A DNA stretch of 64,000 nucleotides from Neelides folsomi (GCA_034687125.1 JAQGBZ010000108.1:62001-126000); one strand, 5' to 3'; shown: positions 38,761 through 52,500, counted from the stretch's first letter. Numbers and translations: made by a program. The notes: generated by a model not told the origin, from the letters alone.

Positions 38761-38790
38761 CATTCTTACAAGTAACATTCTTACAAGTAA
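38761..38790 (+). repeat. Exact 15-bp tandem duplication
   Basis: CATTCTTACAAGTAA occurs twice in direct tandem with no mismatch. Confidence 0.9.
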
Positions 38791-41700
38791 AATAAAGTGA
38801 ATATAAAAACATGTGAATGCAAACAGTAATTTCTATTATACATCATAGGGATATTAGTTAGCTTAATTTAAATCCATTGCTAATGCATTTAACTTTCGAA
38901 AGTTAATGATAAAAGAAGACTCAAACAATTCCATGTGACTCTTTCCCATACAGTTACAAGCCATATATCTTAAATATACCATAAAAATTCTTAGATAAAG
39001 AGAGAGTGGGCGGAAGACAAAATGACGAATTACTTTAAAGAAATTTAAGTTAAATATAATTTAAAATCTTATTAAGAATCCCCCATTAATGAGGTTTCAG
39101 GCAGAGTGACGAATTTAATTGATTTTTCTACTTGGATCCCCTCAGAGTAATTAAATTGATTTTCTTTATAAGCCCTCTTTATTTCCCCTATCATTATCTC
39201 CTGTGTCCATCATCCCCTCAATTACTCACGACGGCTCAAATTTATTTTGTCCTCTTTGTATGTTTCTCTGATGATGCAAAGCGTGAGCCAAAATGGGCGA
39301 TTGCAAGTTCTCAATTTTTAAGATGGGTCTTCAATTACGTTCCAAAAAGAACCATTAATTTCCATTCATTAGTAATACAATTGACTTATTATCCCTATTC
39401 CCATTACATGTACAAACGATCTCAGAGATCTAACCATGTGTGAATAGATGCCTTCACATTTTCACATAACCTATTCATTACATTTGTCTTTGGTTTGGGC
39501 TATTTCTCCATTTTCACTTCATGAGTCGATCAGGGAAGTCTTCCGGTTTGGGTTTGACACTTCTCCTATTAAATCATTTATCTTTGGGAAGGAATGTCTT
39601 TAGAAATCTTCCTAAGTCTCACCAATGTATTATTTATTCAAATTAAGACAATAACCAATTGGTATATAATTCCATATATTATCTTAAGAATATCACCATC
39701 GTATGTAACACCATATATTATATACAAAAAACATATATTATATACATTTATCACATTGCATTATGCGAAATTGTTGAAATTATACAAGTGTTTAAATTCT
39801 TGGCCCAAAGCCCCAAAGTCGTAAAGTCATTAAGATTCTGAAATAATAATAAGTTACTTGGGTCTGTTATTTTATCAATGGAAGACTTCAAACCTGTGGT
39901 TCTTTTAACACTAGAGAGAAAAAAAACTAAAAAAAAATTTCCGTGAGGAGACAAAAAATTCCTTGATTACAGGTGAATGGATAGATCGAGAATGACACAT
40001 AGCTAAATTGAAAAGTATGAATCAGAGGTGAAATGTGAGCTATGAGATATTCAGATGATGATGCGCAATTGATAAATACCTGTCTGTACAACTTTGGATC
40101 TTTTCTTTATTGGTCGCAATCTTATAAATGATTAAGAATGAGATTTAGTCACGCTACTTGTAAATGAAACTAACTTATGGATCCAATTCAATTTTTTACA
40201 CTTTTATTGGAGATTCACTGGTTTGTGAAAATTGAACATAAATTTTAATAACTCACCCCCGTTGGGCCTTTTGGTTCATTTGAAAGAGAGTTGGGGCATA
40301 ATTTACAATTCAATGACATGTTGAGGTAAATAACATTAAGAGGAAATTGAACTTAATAAATATAAATAATAGAATTGTGGGAAAACGCCACTGGAAGGAA
40401 TCGTCATTTATATAATACAGAAAATAATACAATTTTCCACACTTGGATAATGAGGTTATTCTCTTCAAATTATTCTCAATAGGTGTTGATTGAACATTGA
40501 TAAATTGATCAAGGTGTTTAATATAAATAGAAGAATGACAATAGATGTCTTGCAATAAAATGAATTGACAAGAATTGAATGCAAATTGAGTGAAGATAAT
40601 TCAGCAGGTGAATTAATGAAATTGAGGAATTATTAAAATTACAAATCGTTAGTTAGAATTAACACTTAAAGTTAGAATTGATATAAAACGATGAATTTAA
40701 ATTACCGTGAGGTTTTCGGTGGCTCCTTGCGGTATCTCTGAACATTTTCTAATTCCAACACCTCAACTTCACTTGGATTATTTTATGCAATTTACTGTCT
40801 CACTCAGTGTATAAACGTAATAATAAGAATATTTGCGCAATTGTACAAGTTATTTAATGAGAATAAAAATTCACAACGAGACTTTCAGTAGCAACGCGGT
40901 TGATTTCACTCATCCACCTGCGTGGAAATAAACTTGAACAAACTGACAGAAGTAAGTGAGTCAACCTGCGACTGTCTTTATGTAACTGGACGTGAAACTG
41001 GACCGGTGGTGGTTAAGCACAGGTAAATGTGCTCGGGATAATAAACATCTCCACTTAACTCTAGCTCAAGCTCAGATTCTTAGTCGGTTTAAATGAGATG
41101 GTAAAATGGGAATGTAATTGGGGTGGGAATTAAAAACGCGGATTGTTGGTAATGAGGAAGATGGGTTTGGAGTTCAACTTCTGAGCCCTCATGAATTCAA
41201 AGTAAAGTCCATTGGCACGGAATTTGCAAATGGTGAAGGAGCGAGCGAGTTTGGTTTGCTCACCCTACTAAACTCCCAGAGAGTGCTTGGCTCCTCTCTC
41301 CCTCGCAATGGATCACAATAAGTAAAGCCTATGTAAAGAGAGGGGATGTGTGCAGGTGAGCCGTCGAGGATGCAAATTTTATTATTGGCCTTGCGAAACG
41401 CCTTCCCTCAATTTATTAACTACCTTTCGATCTTCTCCTCATGTCCCTCCCTAACCCCATGCTTCAAATACCCCACGATTCAAACTCAAACCTATGCTTT
41501 TTAACCAATGCTTCCAATGCATACTTTAATACTCTTCAAAATTCTTAATGCTTCACCTGAACAGATCATAATAGAGATATACCTAACCTACCTATAAAGT
41601 ACCATATACATACGTGTAGAATCATGAGTATATTCTTAAGCGTTAAACATTAAGCCTTTAGGAGTTCTTTTAAGAAGCTCTTCTTTAAGCGTCTTTTAAG

Positions 41701-42140
41701 AATGGGGGTTTCACCTTAACAGTTCTTTTTTACAATAGGAGGTCCTACCATGGGGTCGAAAGGAACATCATCATCATCGTTTGGTTCTATGTAAAATATA
41801 TTTCACACTCAGAAATGACTCTAACAATTAAATCCTCACTTCTCCGTTTGCAAATTGCTTTTGTCTCGGAAGGAGTTGAAAAAATTTGTTGGCCTTTTCC
41901 CCTCTTATGGTTAGGTTAGGTTATTATTCGATGTTAGTTATCTTTTCCCAGCCCCCATTTTCACCTCTACGGAAGAGAATGAATGAAGTTTAAAGGGTTT
42001 GGCTCGGGACCTCCCCAGAAACTCATTTTTGACTGAGGGAGTCTCCGCATCCTATTCATGAAACTAACTGCGGTTGAGAGGCTGACAGGGGCTGAGGGTT
42101 CGACGTTGAGGATAAATGACTTAACTGGGAGTTCTTGGCA

Positions 42141-42344
42141 ATGTATTTGGAATTCATAAAGAAGAAACCCTCATGGCAAGAAATCCAACAAGAAACCTAT
42201 AAAATGTACAGAGATCTTGGGCCCTCCGGGAGGCTTGCGAATATTATCTCATATAATAATCCATGTAAGGGAAGGAAATGCAGGAGCGAGATAATGTTAA
42301 GATTTGAAGATGTGAACAAGCAAAGGTTCCTTACTTACATTTGA
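42141..42344 (+). CDS. Candidate small ORF, unknown product
   Basis: ATG-initiated frame of 67 codons: MYLEFIKKKPSWQEIQQETY, then MYRDLGPSGRLANIISYNN, ending RFLTYI. Its charged composition and local GC content are higher than those of the neighbouring noncoding sequence. A GTAAGG site after the CCAT at about 42266 could act as a donor, so it may be an exon. It lies in the exon 4/5 intron, antisense to the PDZ gene. Confidence 0.22.
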   Translation: MYLEFIKKKPSWQEIQQETYKMYRDLGPSGRLANIISYNNPCKGRKCRSEIMLRFEDVNKQRFLTYI

Positions 42345-42989
42345 ATACATTATTATTATTAAAGCCCAAAACCAGACGTCAGGTTTTTAAGTCTTAGGAG
42401 AACGGGAAGGAAATTCATCTTAATATCATGAATGCAAATTGAGAAGTTGGAAGAAACAAGGTTAAGGTTGAGACTTTCAGCTTTGAGACCAAGAGTTTTT
42501 GAAGGGTTTTAGGGGAAGAATTAAGTTTGAGTCATTTGAGAACTTCATGGAACCCGAGCTGAGGTCGGGATGAGATAAGCCCAAGAAGAATTTAAGGAGC
42601 GCCACGTTGCGAAAATAAAGGAAGGGGATTTGAGATCCAATATATTAAGTAAGTACCAGCTCCCATACAATTATTACCTACCTACATTTACTATCGTCAA
42701 ACTTCATCTGAACCTCGTTGAGAATTAAATTGGCCCAGAGGGAAGATATTCCTTCTATCTCTGACTCATTCGGAATATCAGCAACTTAAAGGAGCAATAA
42801 AAAATTTCAATAATTTTTTTCTTGAGTACTTCAGTGATGGAAGTTTTCAATGTGATTTTCAATGTAAGTAGGTATTTACTTTTATATGAAAATTTGCAAA
42901 ATGAAAATGCAATGTATCTTATAATGCGATCATGAATGAATTTCAACAAAAAATATTAACTTTGAATATTCAATTTATTCAATTTAAAA

Positions 42990-43730
42990 TTATTTGCGAA
43001 TTCTCATATGGCGAACAAAATTTCCATTAAATCTTGTTGAATATTTACATAATTTACACTTTGATATTTCACCCGTGTGGATCTTCATATGAAATTTTAA
43101 ACATCCTGTAGATCTACATGAATATTTGCATATTTTACACTTATATGGTTTTTCTCCGGTGTGTGTCCTCATGTGTCTCACTAAACCCAGATATCCCAAG
43201 AAAGGAAATTTGCATAAAATGCATTTGAATGGTTTTTCTCCTGTGTGTATTTTGATGTGGTTGTTTAAATTTCCTCTCCATCTGCATGAATATTCACAAA
43301 AATTGCATTTGGATGGTTTTTCTCCGGTGTGTATTTTGATGTGTTTGATTAAATCTCCCTTCCATCTGCTTAAATATTTACAAATAATGCATTTGTATGG
43401 TTTTTCTGCTGTGTGCACTCTCAAGTGGCTGTTTAATCCTTGTTTGTGAGCAAATAATTTTTGGCATAAAGTAAACTTGTATGATTTTTTCCAACAGTAC
43501 CTTTTCATATGACTGTTTGAATCATTTTTCACTCCACATGAATATTTGCATAATTTACACTTGTATGGTTTTTCTTTTGTGTGTCTTCTTAAGTGATTAC
43601 CCAAATGTTCCGTTTGTCCACATGAATATTTGCATAATATGCACTTGAATGGTTTTTCACAAATGTGAGATCTAATATGTGTTTCTAAACTAATTGTTGA
43701 TGTAAAACACTTTTGACAAAATATACACTT
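42990..43730 (-). pseudogene. C2H2 zinc-finger array C (nearly intact, start codon missing)
   Basis: A single frame of 246 codons, ending in a stop at 42990, encodes nine fingers. Fingers 5-8 keep the canonical Cys and His ligands, for example CKICKYSCRSTGCLKFHMKI. Finger 3 has Cys in place of its last His, finger 4 has lost its first Cys (FTLCQKLF), and the last finger ends in HMRIRK. It opens with the family first finger CIFCQKCFTST, but a TAA at 43731-43733 sits immediately before it, and there is no ATG where sister copies have M-[NS]-E-K-C. The start has apparently been destroyed by a small deletion, unless an upstream exon splices in. It is the best preserved member here and the likeliest to have been active recently. 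It lies in the exon 4/5 intron of the PDZ gene. Confidence 0.75.
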
Positions 43731-44104
43731 TTATCTATAATTCTTAACATAATTTTACAGGATGTATTTACAATAATATACACAATAATTAAATCCAACT
43801 TTTCGCCACAGATAATGACTGTTCATTCACAAGTGTTTAAATTGAATAGACTCAATTTTTGTCACCACTCTGCACAAATGTTTTTGGAGCTTTCGAGTAA
43901 GAAAAAAATAACTTAAGCCTTTTCTGGTTATTTTTGTAAAATTGTATAGTATGGAAAAGGTGCGCGTACATGTAAGGATATTGATAAAAAGCTAGGTCTA
44001 TAAAAATTGTTTTTATAAGAATTGGTAATACACCATCAATAAATTCTTTATGAATGGAATGGTAATATTCGATTTTTGTACCAACAGTATGGAAGGTATA
44101 AATT

Positions 44105-44676
44105 CAGTATTCGTAGATCTCATTGAATATTTTTATGAGTTCTCATGTGACGACTTAAATTTCCTTTTGCAATGGTTGAAAATTTTCATAAATTGAATTT
44201 GTGAGGTTTTTCACCGTTGTGATTTTGTATGTGTTTCCTTAAAATTGACATTTCTTCACATGAATATTTGCACATTGTGCATTTGTATTTTTCGGTTTTT
44301 CTCCAGTGTGGGTGATCATGTGATTTATCAAATTTACTCTATTACGACATGTATATTGACACATTTTACACCGATATGATTTTTATTTTGTGTGTCTCTT
44401 GGTGTGGCTATCTAAATATTTCTGTCTAAATGAACAATTACATAAAATACACTTATATGCTTTTTCTCCGGTGTGTATTCCCATGTGAATGATTAAATTT
44501 CCACTCTGTGTGAATGAATAATTGCAAATTTTGCAATTGTATGGTTTTTCCCAATGTGTCTTCTCATGTGGATTTTTAAACTACCCACTTGCATATTTAC
44601 ATAATTTGCACTTGTATGTTTCTAAACTACAATTTGTTTTAAAACATTTTTTACAAAATATACACTTTTCATTCAT
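44105..44676 (-). pseudogene. C2H2 zinc-finger array D (short, broken)
   Basis: This starts with an ATG at 44676 and MNEKCIFCKKCFKTNCSLET, the family first finger. A deletion then removes the His half of finger 1 and its linker, so the sequence jumps to YKCKLCKYAS and hits TAG. Further finger units follow in shifted frames (HWEKPYNCKICNYSF, then HTGEKAYKCILC) down to about 44105. It lies about 370 bp upstream of array C in the same orientation, so the two are probably tandem copies. Confidence 0.8.
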
Positions 44677-47433
44677 TATTTAATAATTTTAAAATCTGTT
44701 CAATCTATGTAAATATTACTTTAAAGATGCTTTATTTATTTAAACTATTAGCTATTTTATAAGTTTTAACTACAATTTCATTTACAAAAATAATTCTTAC
44801 AAAATGTATGGAGCAATACATAAATCTATTCCTATGAATTGAAATATAAAATAGGAGAAATAAATGAAATATTTCTACGAAATACAACAGGGTTTTAATT
44901 AAGCTTCGAGCAGTACAAAAATATTTTATGAAAAACTAATATTTGAAACTAAATTATTTAGGTATACCATGTAAGTATATCCTGTTAATATATTTATATT
45001 CTTTACCCTTCAAAATATTATACTACCCAATTTTAGAAGAACTGGTAAACCCCATTCAGTCATTTCTTGCATGAGTATAGGAATGAGGAATTATAAACGT
45101 AGTGGCTGTTTGCAGGTAATATATTTCGAATTAGAAAATACCTTCCAGTTTTTTACCATTTCCAAATAAAAAACATGTTCAAGCTTTTAGACTCAGGGAC
45201 AGTATGTGCGGCTTCTAGCAAAAATAGCTTTTGAAATTTGAGTCCATAAATGAAATTAAATGAAAAACTAACACCCTCAAAGAATACAAACTATTCATTT
45301 TGGCTAATGAAAAAAATTCATTTATTACTCAAATTGCTAATTTCCACAGTTGTACTTATTTCATTCGAGTAATTGGATGCATGAGAGTTTTTAAAAGATG
45401 CTTTTATATAAAATATTAATACTAACAAAAAGCCGCCGCTCCATTGTTAATTAATTTAAGTTACACTCGCCTTGATAGTTTTAAAATTCATGGTGTGAAT
45501 GAGAATTAACGTTCAAGAGCTTCAGGCTACATTAAGACTCCCATTTTAAATACCAATTTACCATTGAAGTCCATCCACATTATTCGTAGGATTTGGATGT
45601 TAAAATTCCACCGTCGTATAAAAACAACTTACAAATTCAACCACTAAGATCCTTTTGAATAAAATAATATAAATTGCAATTTATATATTCCAACTTGAAA
45701 ATCTACTTAATTTCCTTTTAGCAAAAAGATATGCAAAACTGGGCAAAACAATTAAAGTTTAGGAAAAGCAATGAAAAAGATCTTTCCATTTCTTCAATGC
45801 AAATGCAATTGAAGGTTTAAACCACAGACTTTAAAAGATCTCTTGTCTTTTAGTAAAACCAAGAAGAGCTCCATTCATAGTACGTTGTGAGATGAAAAAA
45901 ACGGACGTAAAGTCACCTTCAGGTTTTATCACCAGACCTCAAGGAACATAAATAAAAGTGAAACAAGGAGTCCATTAAATGAGCAAATAAACTTGAAATA
46001 TTCCACGCTCAACCATGAGTCACTGTCATTTAACACACCTCAGAAGTAAGAATTTAGCACAGTAAAAATCGGCTGTATCAGTTTCACTAATTAGAATCCC
46101 CATAAGAAAACTCATTTTAGCTAATACCATAAGGTGTCTGTATACCATTACCATTCATTTAAAGAATTTAAACCTCTGTGGTAAGGTTAATTACTAATTA
46201 CAATTAAATAAATAAGCCTTTAACTACTATTTAAACATGGTTAATTAATGCGAATAATGCTTTAAAGATGCTTTAAGTACTTCATTAATACCAGCTTAAT
46301 GGCTTATAAAAATTTTATTAGTAAAGTGAAAGTTTCATTGAATGAAAAATTTTGCACTAACTGAATAGAATGAAAATTGAAGTTTTCAACTCCAATGAAG
46401 GACAGGGTTAAATTCACTTGGAATAATCAAATGTTTGTATTTAAATAATCCAATGTCTTGCAATGTCTCCTATGTTTTAAAAGAAAATATTTTTTTTTGG
46501 CCGAGTGAGCTTAATTTCATTCAAAGACTTGAAAGAATTTGGTAATAAAAACAAATTGGAGAAACAAAATGTCATGTGTTTTGATGAGCAAAGGCAATTC
46601 GTTGAAATGAGATGAGTGTGAAGTTGAAATTCATTGTGAGCACTTGAAAGGGTTAAAGTGACAAGAAGTTCATTTATTTACATAAGGAATAGGAAATCCC
46701 CATATATGTATGAATTGGGTCTCCAGAGAAGAGATTTAAATTAGGATAATACGAAGATTGACAAGACCTTTGTGTCTGGCCTTTTGTCTCTCCAATTCCC
46801 AGACTTATAATAATAAAGATGTGGATGGGTTATCTAACCCAACATAGCATCAATTTAAATATTAAGAGTCGTCAGAGTATCGATGTTATGCATTACCATA
46901 TTATTAATGTAATGTAGGATTTACTAGGATTACATTGGTTACATTATGATATTTACTATAGTATTATAGAATATACTGTGTACATGTATTTGTGCATATA
47001 TTCTGACATTGTCAGTTCTCATCTTTAGGTTTGTGATGATCATTCTCCCACGGAGATACTTGAGATTAAAATGATTCAAAGGCGCTCATGTCATCATCAC
47101 TTCACATTCCTCGCCCATCACAAATCTCCAGTTGAATTAACACGTGCATTGTGTGCATTCCAACATTACGTAACTTTGGATAAAAAATTCCACAAGATAT
47201 TGTAAACATTGGTCAAAGTTTAAAGTTAATCACTCAAGACAAATAAATTCATCGATGACAACCAAAAGACAAATAGGATCATTAAACAATTAATTGGTTG
47301 AATTTGAATTTGATGTTGAAGAAACTTGAAAAAATGTGATGATTTAAGAAATATGCAAACTTATTTTATTTATATGCGGTGGAAGACATTAAACATAAAC
47401 TGATATAGTCTAATAATTATTTAAAAATATACA

Positions 47434-47453
47434 AATTAATTAATTAATTAACG
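47434..47453 (+). repeat. Tetranucleotide microsatellite (AATT)n
   Basis: A run of AATTAATTAATTAATTAA type sequence, self-complementary. Confidence 0.8.
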
Positions 47454-47546
47454 AATTAAAAGTTCAATATTTTTTAAATTTATAGTAAAAAAAATTACTG
47501 AATCGTTAAAGTTGTGATTGATTTTGATTTATAGAACCAAACTTAC

Positions 47547-47894
47547 ATTTAGAATTGTTTAAATATCCAATAAAAATTTTAAGTTCAGGTATATTGTTTG
47601 AAAAAAATGGTTGCATACAAAAGAGACTATAATTAATCTTAAAACCAGAATTGTTGAAAAGAGAAAAGAATGGAAAAAGAATTAAATCCAATTCCTGGGA
47701 TTCCTCTTCATGCACGGCCAATTGTAAAAATGCCATTTGATTTGTTGGATCGTAAGTGGAGATATTTTCCCTATCCCCGGTCTTACAATCATTCTCTCCG
47801 CTATGCTTTGAGTGGACCGCATTTTTGAGATCGATTGACCACTTTTTTGTCCCTCCACTCTTTAGATCTTTGATTCTCCTGTGCAGAAGGAAGC
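47547..47894 (-). CDS. PDZ scaffold gene, exon 4: inter-PDZ linker
   Basis: The acceptor is AATTCTCTCCAG, followed by about 116 open codons: FLLHRRIKDLKSGGTKKWS, then NAVHSKHSGENDCKTGDREN, and later LQLAVHEEESQELD. It ends at a consensus GTAAGT donor in phase 1. It lies 476 bp downstream of exon 3, the shortest intron in the gene. The first 70 codons look like ordinary coding sequence. The last 40 or so are hydrophobic and AT-rich (LILFPFFSLFNNSGFK), so a shorter form of the exon is possible, but I see no better donor inside it. No domain is recognised. Confidence 0.7.
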
Positions 47895-48370
47895 CTGGAG
47901 AGAATTGGTAGTTAGCGGCGGAGGATCATCAAATCATTAACTTCCCTTCTCATCAGCAGAATGAGAAGTTCGGCCCAGGTTTTATTGAAATGTAATTTCC
48001 CAGACCACTTGAGAAAATTCAATGTAATGGCTTTTACGTAAATTCACATGTGTGAGACTCTAAAAGTCGTCATTACATCCAATGCACCTGCCATTAATAA
48101 CTGCCACATAAAAATTAAGCCACGGTTTTTACCACTTTGATCATTTTTTAAGACTTTTTGGTTTTTTCTTAATGTGAATTGATTTTTTCAATTTGGGAGA
48201 CTTGAATTTATTACATTTATTTATTAAGGGGAATTTAAATGATGCATTATTAAATCCCATTGCTTTTATACGTCTTAGCTTTTAAAAAATATCGGAGAGA
48301 ATTTGAGATCTGAGAGGATTTGTGAAGAACTGGAGAAGTGGGAAAGTAATGAAGAAGGAAACTCGCTTAC

Positions 48371-48486
48371 CTTGGGTTCTTTCTTCAAGATGCAAAGAGC
48401 TGACTCTTCGATTCCGCAAGAGTTGAAAAAGAGAAATGAAGTTTTTGTTCTGACTTTGAGAGGAATCAGATGTAGAACTTTGATCT
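48371..48486 (-). CDS. PDZ scaffold gene, exon 3: Ser/Gln-rich linker
   Basis: The frame reads a Ser/Gln-rich stretch (DQSSTSDSSQSQNKN), then FQLLRNRRVSSLHLEERTQ. It ends at a good donor, GTAAGC, in phase 1. Joined to exon 4 it gives ERTQGFLLHRRIKDL without a break. The 5' boundary is a problem: an in-frame TGA at 48489-48491 forces the acceptor to be the weak TTTGAAG. The stronger-looking sites TTTCAG and TTTTTTCTCCAG just upstream would put this exon in another frame. I chose the frame by its linker-like composition and its fit with exons 2 and 4. The exon itself is likely, but its exact start is not certain. Confidence 0.55.
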
Positions 48487-49520
48487 CTTCAAATATCTTA
48501 GCTCTTCCCTTCACTCTGGAGAAAAAAGTCTGAAACAGGAAAATAAATGAATAAGTATCAAATACTCAAAGTACACTAACTATCATAATAACCTGTTCCA
48601 GTCAAAATTTATCTATTAAACAATTTCCTTGTCATGTTTTGCCCTAATTAGTAATATACAATACTTTTAATAAACAAAATATTATTTAACTATAGTTGAG
48701 CGTATTAAAATAAAATCATCTTATTAATCAATTTCAAACAACTTATTGCAGATTGTTTACTTTTACGTCCTTTTATTATTTAAAATGTATTTTTTTCACT
48801 ACATTCAATTCGCGTGTTGTTTTATTTAAGGAAGGATGACACTTGCAATTTACCTTAGTTTATATAATCAGATATTTCTTCACTAAAGGCATTTTTCCAT
48901 TATGACTATTTAATAAGAATCCGCTTTAACCCTTTTGTGAGGAACGCGAGAGTTTAAATTCATTTAAGCCATTTGTTATTGTTGTTGGTAAGAAAGGGAA
49001 AGTCAGGTTGAAAACTGAAATTCTCTTTGTGTCCACCTTCTGGAAAGTAAAGATGTGACAAAAGTTGAAATTGAAAGATTAAGCTTTCAATTTCACTTTG
49101 GTGGAACAATTCTGGGATTAAGATTTAAGATGATGATCTTGGGAGGAAATCTCAAAGTCCAAAAACTATTTTGGTCACGATAAGAAGGGCAAGTCAATTT
49201 GTTCTTTACACATCACATTCCTTCTTGAGCAAATATAAGTAAATCTCATATATCTATTACTTTTATGTTTCTTTACAAAAAGACTCACCAACTTATCATG
49301 TATATGTACAAAAGATGTACAATGTATAGGTACATCACAAAATATAGCCTAGGTATATAATCTTATATAGTATACTATATTTTTATATACAATATATTAA
49401 TCTATACAATATGTAATAAAAAATAAAATATATAAAAATCTTAAATTGTCACACCCTCAGCTCTCACTAACCGAATGTGAAGAGAAAATGATTTTTTAAG
49501 ATGTCAAGATTTAATGATTT

Positions 49521-49548
49521 ATGAATGAGAATGAGAATGAGAATGAAT
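49521..49548 (+). repeat. Hexanucleotide microsatellite (GAGAAT)n
   Basis: About four units of ATGAGA/GAATGA; short and uninterrupted. Confidence 0.8.
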
Positions 49549-52500
49549 CATTTTATTATTTTTGTATCTTTATATTGAATTGGGTGCATATCCTGTCTTG
49601 ATCAGTTTTAAAAGGAAAAGGGTTGACACCTTTTTTCAATATTCAATTCCTTAAATCCTAAATCTCATGTTAATGGCGGGGGAAGCGCCAACGCAAAGAC
49701 CAAAAGAGGATTAAACTTTTTTTAAAACTCGAATAGATTTAGTTAATTTTATTATTTTTCCAATGTCAGTATTTACATTATTTAGGTACAAATCGTGGAG
49801 ATGAATAAGTTTAAAAATTTCAACCCAAATTTGCAATGTATACAATTTGCAATGTATTAGTACAAATAAACTCACGAAATTTACCTCATAATGAGGTTGC
49901 ATTTTAAATTGAACACACATGTGAATTTGAACGGTATCATTAAAAGGGATATTGCAATATTCTATTTATGATGTTTATGAAGATTATTATGTCATCTTAT
50001 GAATACAAATCAGTGCAGTAGGTGGGATATAATAATATAGCATGTCAAGCTACCTGAATTTCAATTTATTCCATCACCTTAATATCAGTATACAAAATTA
50101 AGAGTTAAGTAAAGCGAATGCAAATTTTCGATTTGCTTCGCTAAGATTGATCCTACAAATTCTGCTTGGGTAAGCCGTCAGTTCTTCAAACTCCACTATT
50201 GTTGAAAATTTAAGCAGTCGAAAATGAGGGCAAATAAAGCGTTAAATAAAGAAATATTTTGAACCCCAATGCACTCATGCAAATGAGATTGATAATAAAT
50301 ACACTATTGCGAACAAATTATTTTCATTCATCCTTAAGCTAAAAATTTGTTATCACGAAATTTAAAAATTTATGCAATTGAGAATTTATTGCATATAAAC
50401 ATACCTGCATATTCTTTTAATAATCATTCTGTAATCACGCATTTGAAGATATTTAAACCATTAACACTGTAAACAATGACGTTAATATAAAAATTGTTTA
50501 TCAGCTATGCAAATAATGAAATGAATCGCAATTATCTAATTTTATCTAATAAATTATAAAATTCAACATTAATCATTTTTACGCTACGCCATTAATATGC
50601 TTAAATATATTAATACGTATATGAATGTATTATGCATCAAACTCGTTATAAAAGTGAAAATGACCAAATGCTTCAATCACCTACGCATTTGAATCCATTC
50701 AAATTTATTCGTTCATCGAGTTCGTAAATTCTCATTCCTTTCTATTTTCCCATTCACACCTTTGTGCGTAGTTGTTTAGATTGCTAATTAATCGTCGCAC
50801 AATTTTTATTCATTCAACGTATGGAATTTAACATATTAATATATGTTAGATGAATTACTCATGTAATAATGGCTCTAATGTTAATTATGGCACCTTTTAG
50901 CAAGAACTTCTAAACAAAAGGCGTCTCAAATTACTAATCTTCACCATATGTTTTTGATCATTACGTCAACTGGCTCAGGATGATCTAAAAGGCAAGTCTT
51001 GATCATTCAATGGCTATTGCAAAGATTACGTTCGTCTCCACGAGGTTATCTCAGCCTTCAACTTATGCTATTACTCCAATGATGTTGATGGAAAAATGTA
51101 TTCATGAGTTATTTACTCTCATGTATTATGAGACTCATAATATGCATATCAAATATGTATATTTATTATACCAAATGAGCTAACTAATAACTATAACTCA
51201 AAGAAATTAATTCCATTGAGCTTGTGCCATTAACCAATCCTAATTCAAATTAGCACAACCAAAATCTGTTTTTCATTTATGGGAATGAGAGCCATCATGT
51301 AATGAAATACAAGTGAAAATGAATTATAAGTGAAAATGTAAGTTAATTTTCATTTTATGCGTTCAAGTTTATGTGTTTTATCCTTATACTCTTTTAATTT
51401 GTCCTAAATGTAAATTCTGGTGTAGTTTTGAATGAATTTACATTATTTCATTTTCACAGTTTCGAACATTAAATTTTGACATATTTTAAAAACAAATCCT
51501 TTCCATTGTCACAGAGCAAATAAAGAGCTACTGTAATTAAAGCTAACTTATGGTTAATGTTAATGTTAAAGTTATGACCATGAAACATCTGTAATTAATA
51601 TATCCAATTTAAGTTTTATTTAAACAAAAGTAAAAATTGTTGTTTGGAAATTTTCTTCGAAATTCCCCAATTGCAATTTCCTATGTGGGTTTATTGACTT
51701 CATTGTTTAGGTTGTGTTCTATTTTGCTCAAAGGGACATTGTTGGGACAGGATGAAAAAATGGCACAATGTTATCTTTTCATTTCATTATGAGCATCACA
51801 TATCAAATGTAATGTACATATTTTATGTTCAAAATATGCGGAATGGGAATTTGGGGAAACTTTCTAAAAATCAGTTTACAATTTATACAATTTACTACAA
51901 ACGATATACCTAGAACTATTGTAGAATACCTACATATACTTAAACATACTGTTATAATATTATTATGTTCATTTAAAAGTAAGTACATTGTTACAAAACT
52001 TTAGTAAATGATGAGTCGTAATGTAATGTAATGAGTTAAACCTTTGACTTACCTTTTAACTTTAATGATGAAAAATGGGGGAGGAGGAAATGGCACTATA
52101 TTTTAATGGAGTGAAAACACGATGTTCTTTTAAATCTATCAGAATATATTTTTTATCAGAAGATATTCCATATAACTTTATAAACTATAGATATAACTTA
52201 ATAAACTATAACTATAATTGTCCATCTGTGTAATATTCTTATTAAATTACAATTTGGTATACTTTATATTCATTGGAATTTCAATCCCATGATTCCTATA
52301 TGAGGAATTTGACTGTAAGAACAACGGTTTGTAAATAGGAATAGGAAAACTTCTTCCGCCTCTTATCTTCCCATCACGAGTGATAATTCAATTAATTTCG
52401 AATTAAATTTCTTATTAAAAATGTAATCACTTCTCAGAACCGGAGATTTATGAAGGATGGAGAAATATGAGTGGAACCCAACGAGCCAGACGGCTGCTTT

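Larger units (their letters stand above)
23150..47546 (-). other. PDZ gene intron, exon 4 to exon 5 (phase 1, 24.4 kb)
   Basis: The largest intron. It contains zinc-finger arrays A to D, the GC-richer island at 23.6-24.1 kb, the small plus-strand candidates at 37 and 42 kb, and long AT-rich spacer. Stretches 31.1-36.9, 38.1-41.0 and 44.7-47.5 kb hold nothing I can support. Unrecognised short exons of the PDZ gene could be hidden here. Confidence 0.7.

Noticed and set aside
40860-41350. Possible promoter: a TCAGTT initiator-like site on the minus strand in a GC-richer patch, and a 67-codon plus-strand frame
   Set aside because: No downstream promoter element at the expected spacing and no clear linked exon; the initiator hexamer is common by chance.
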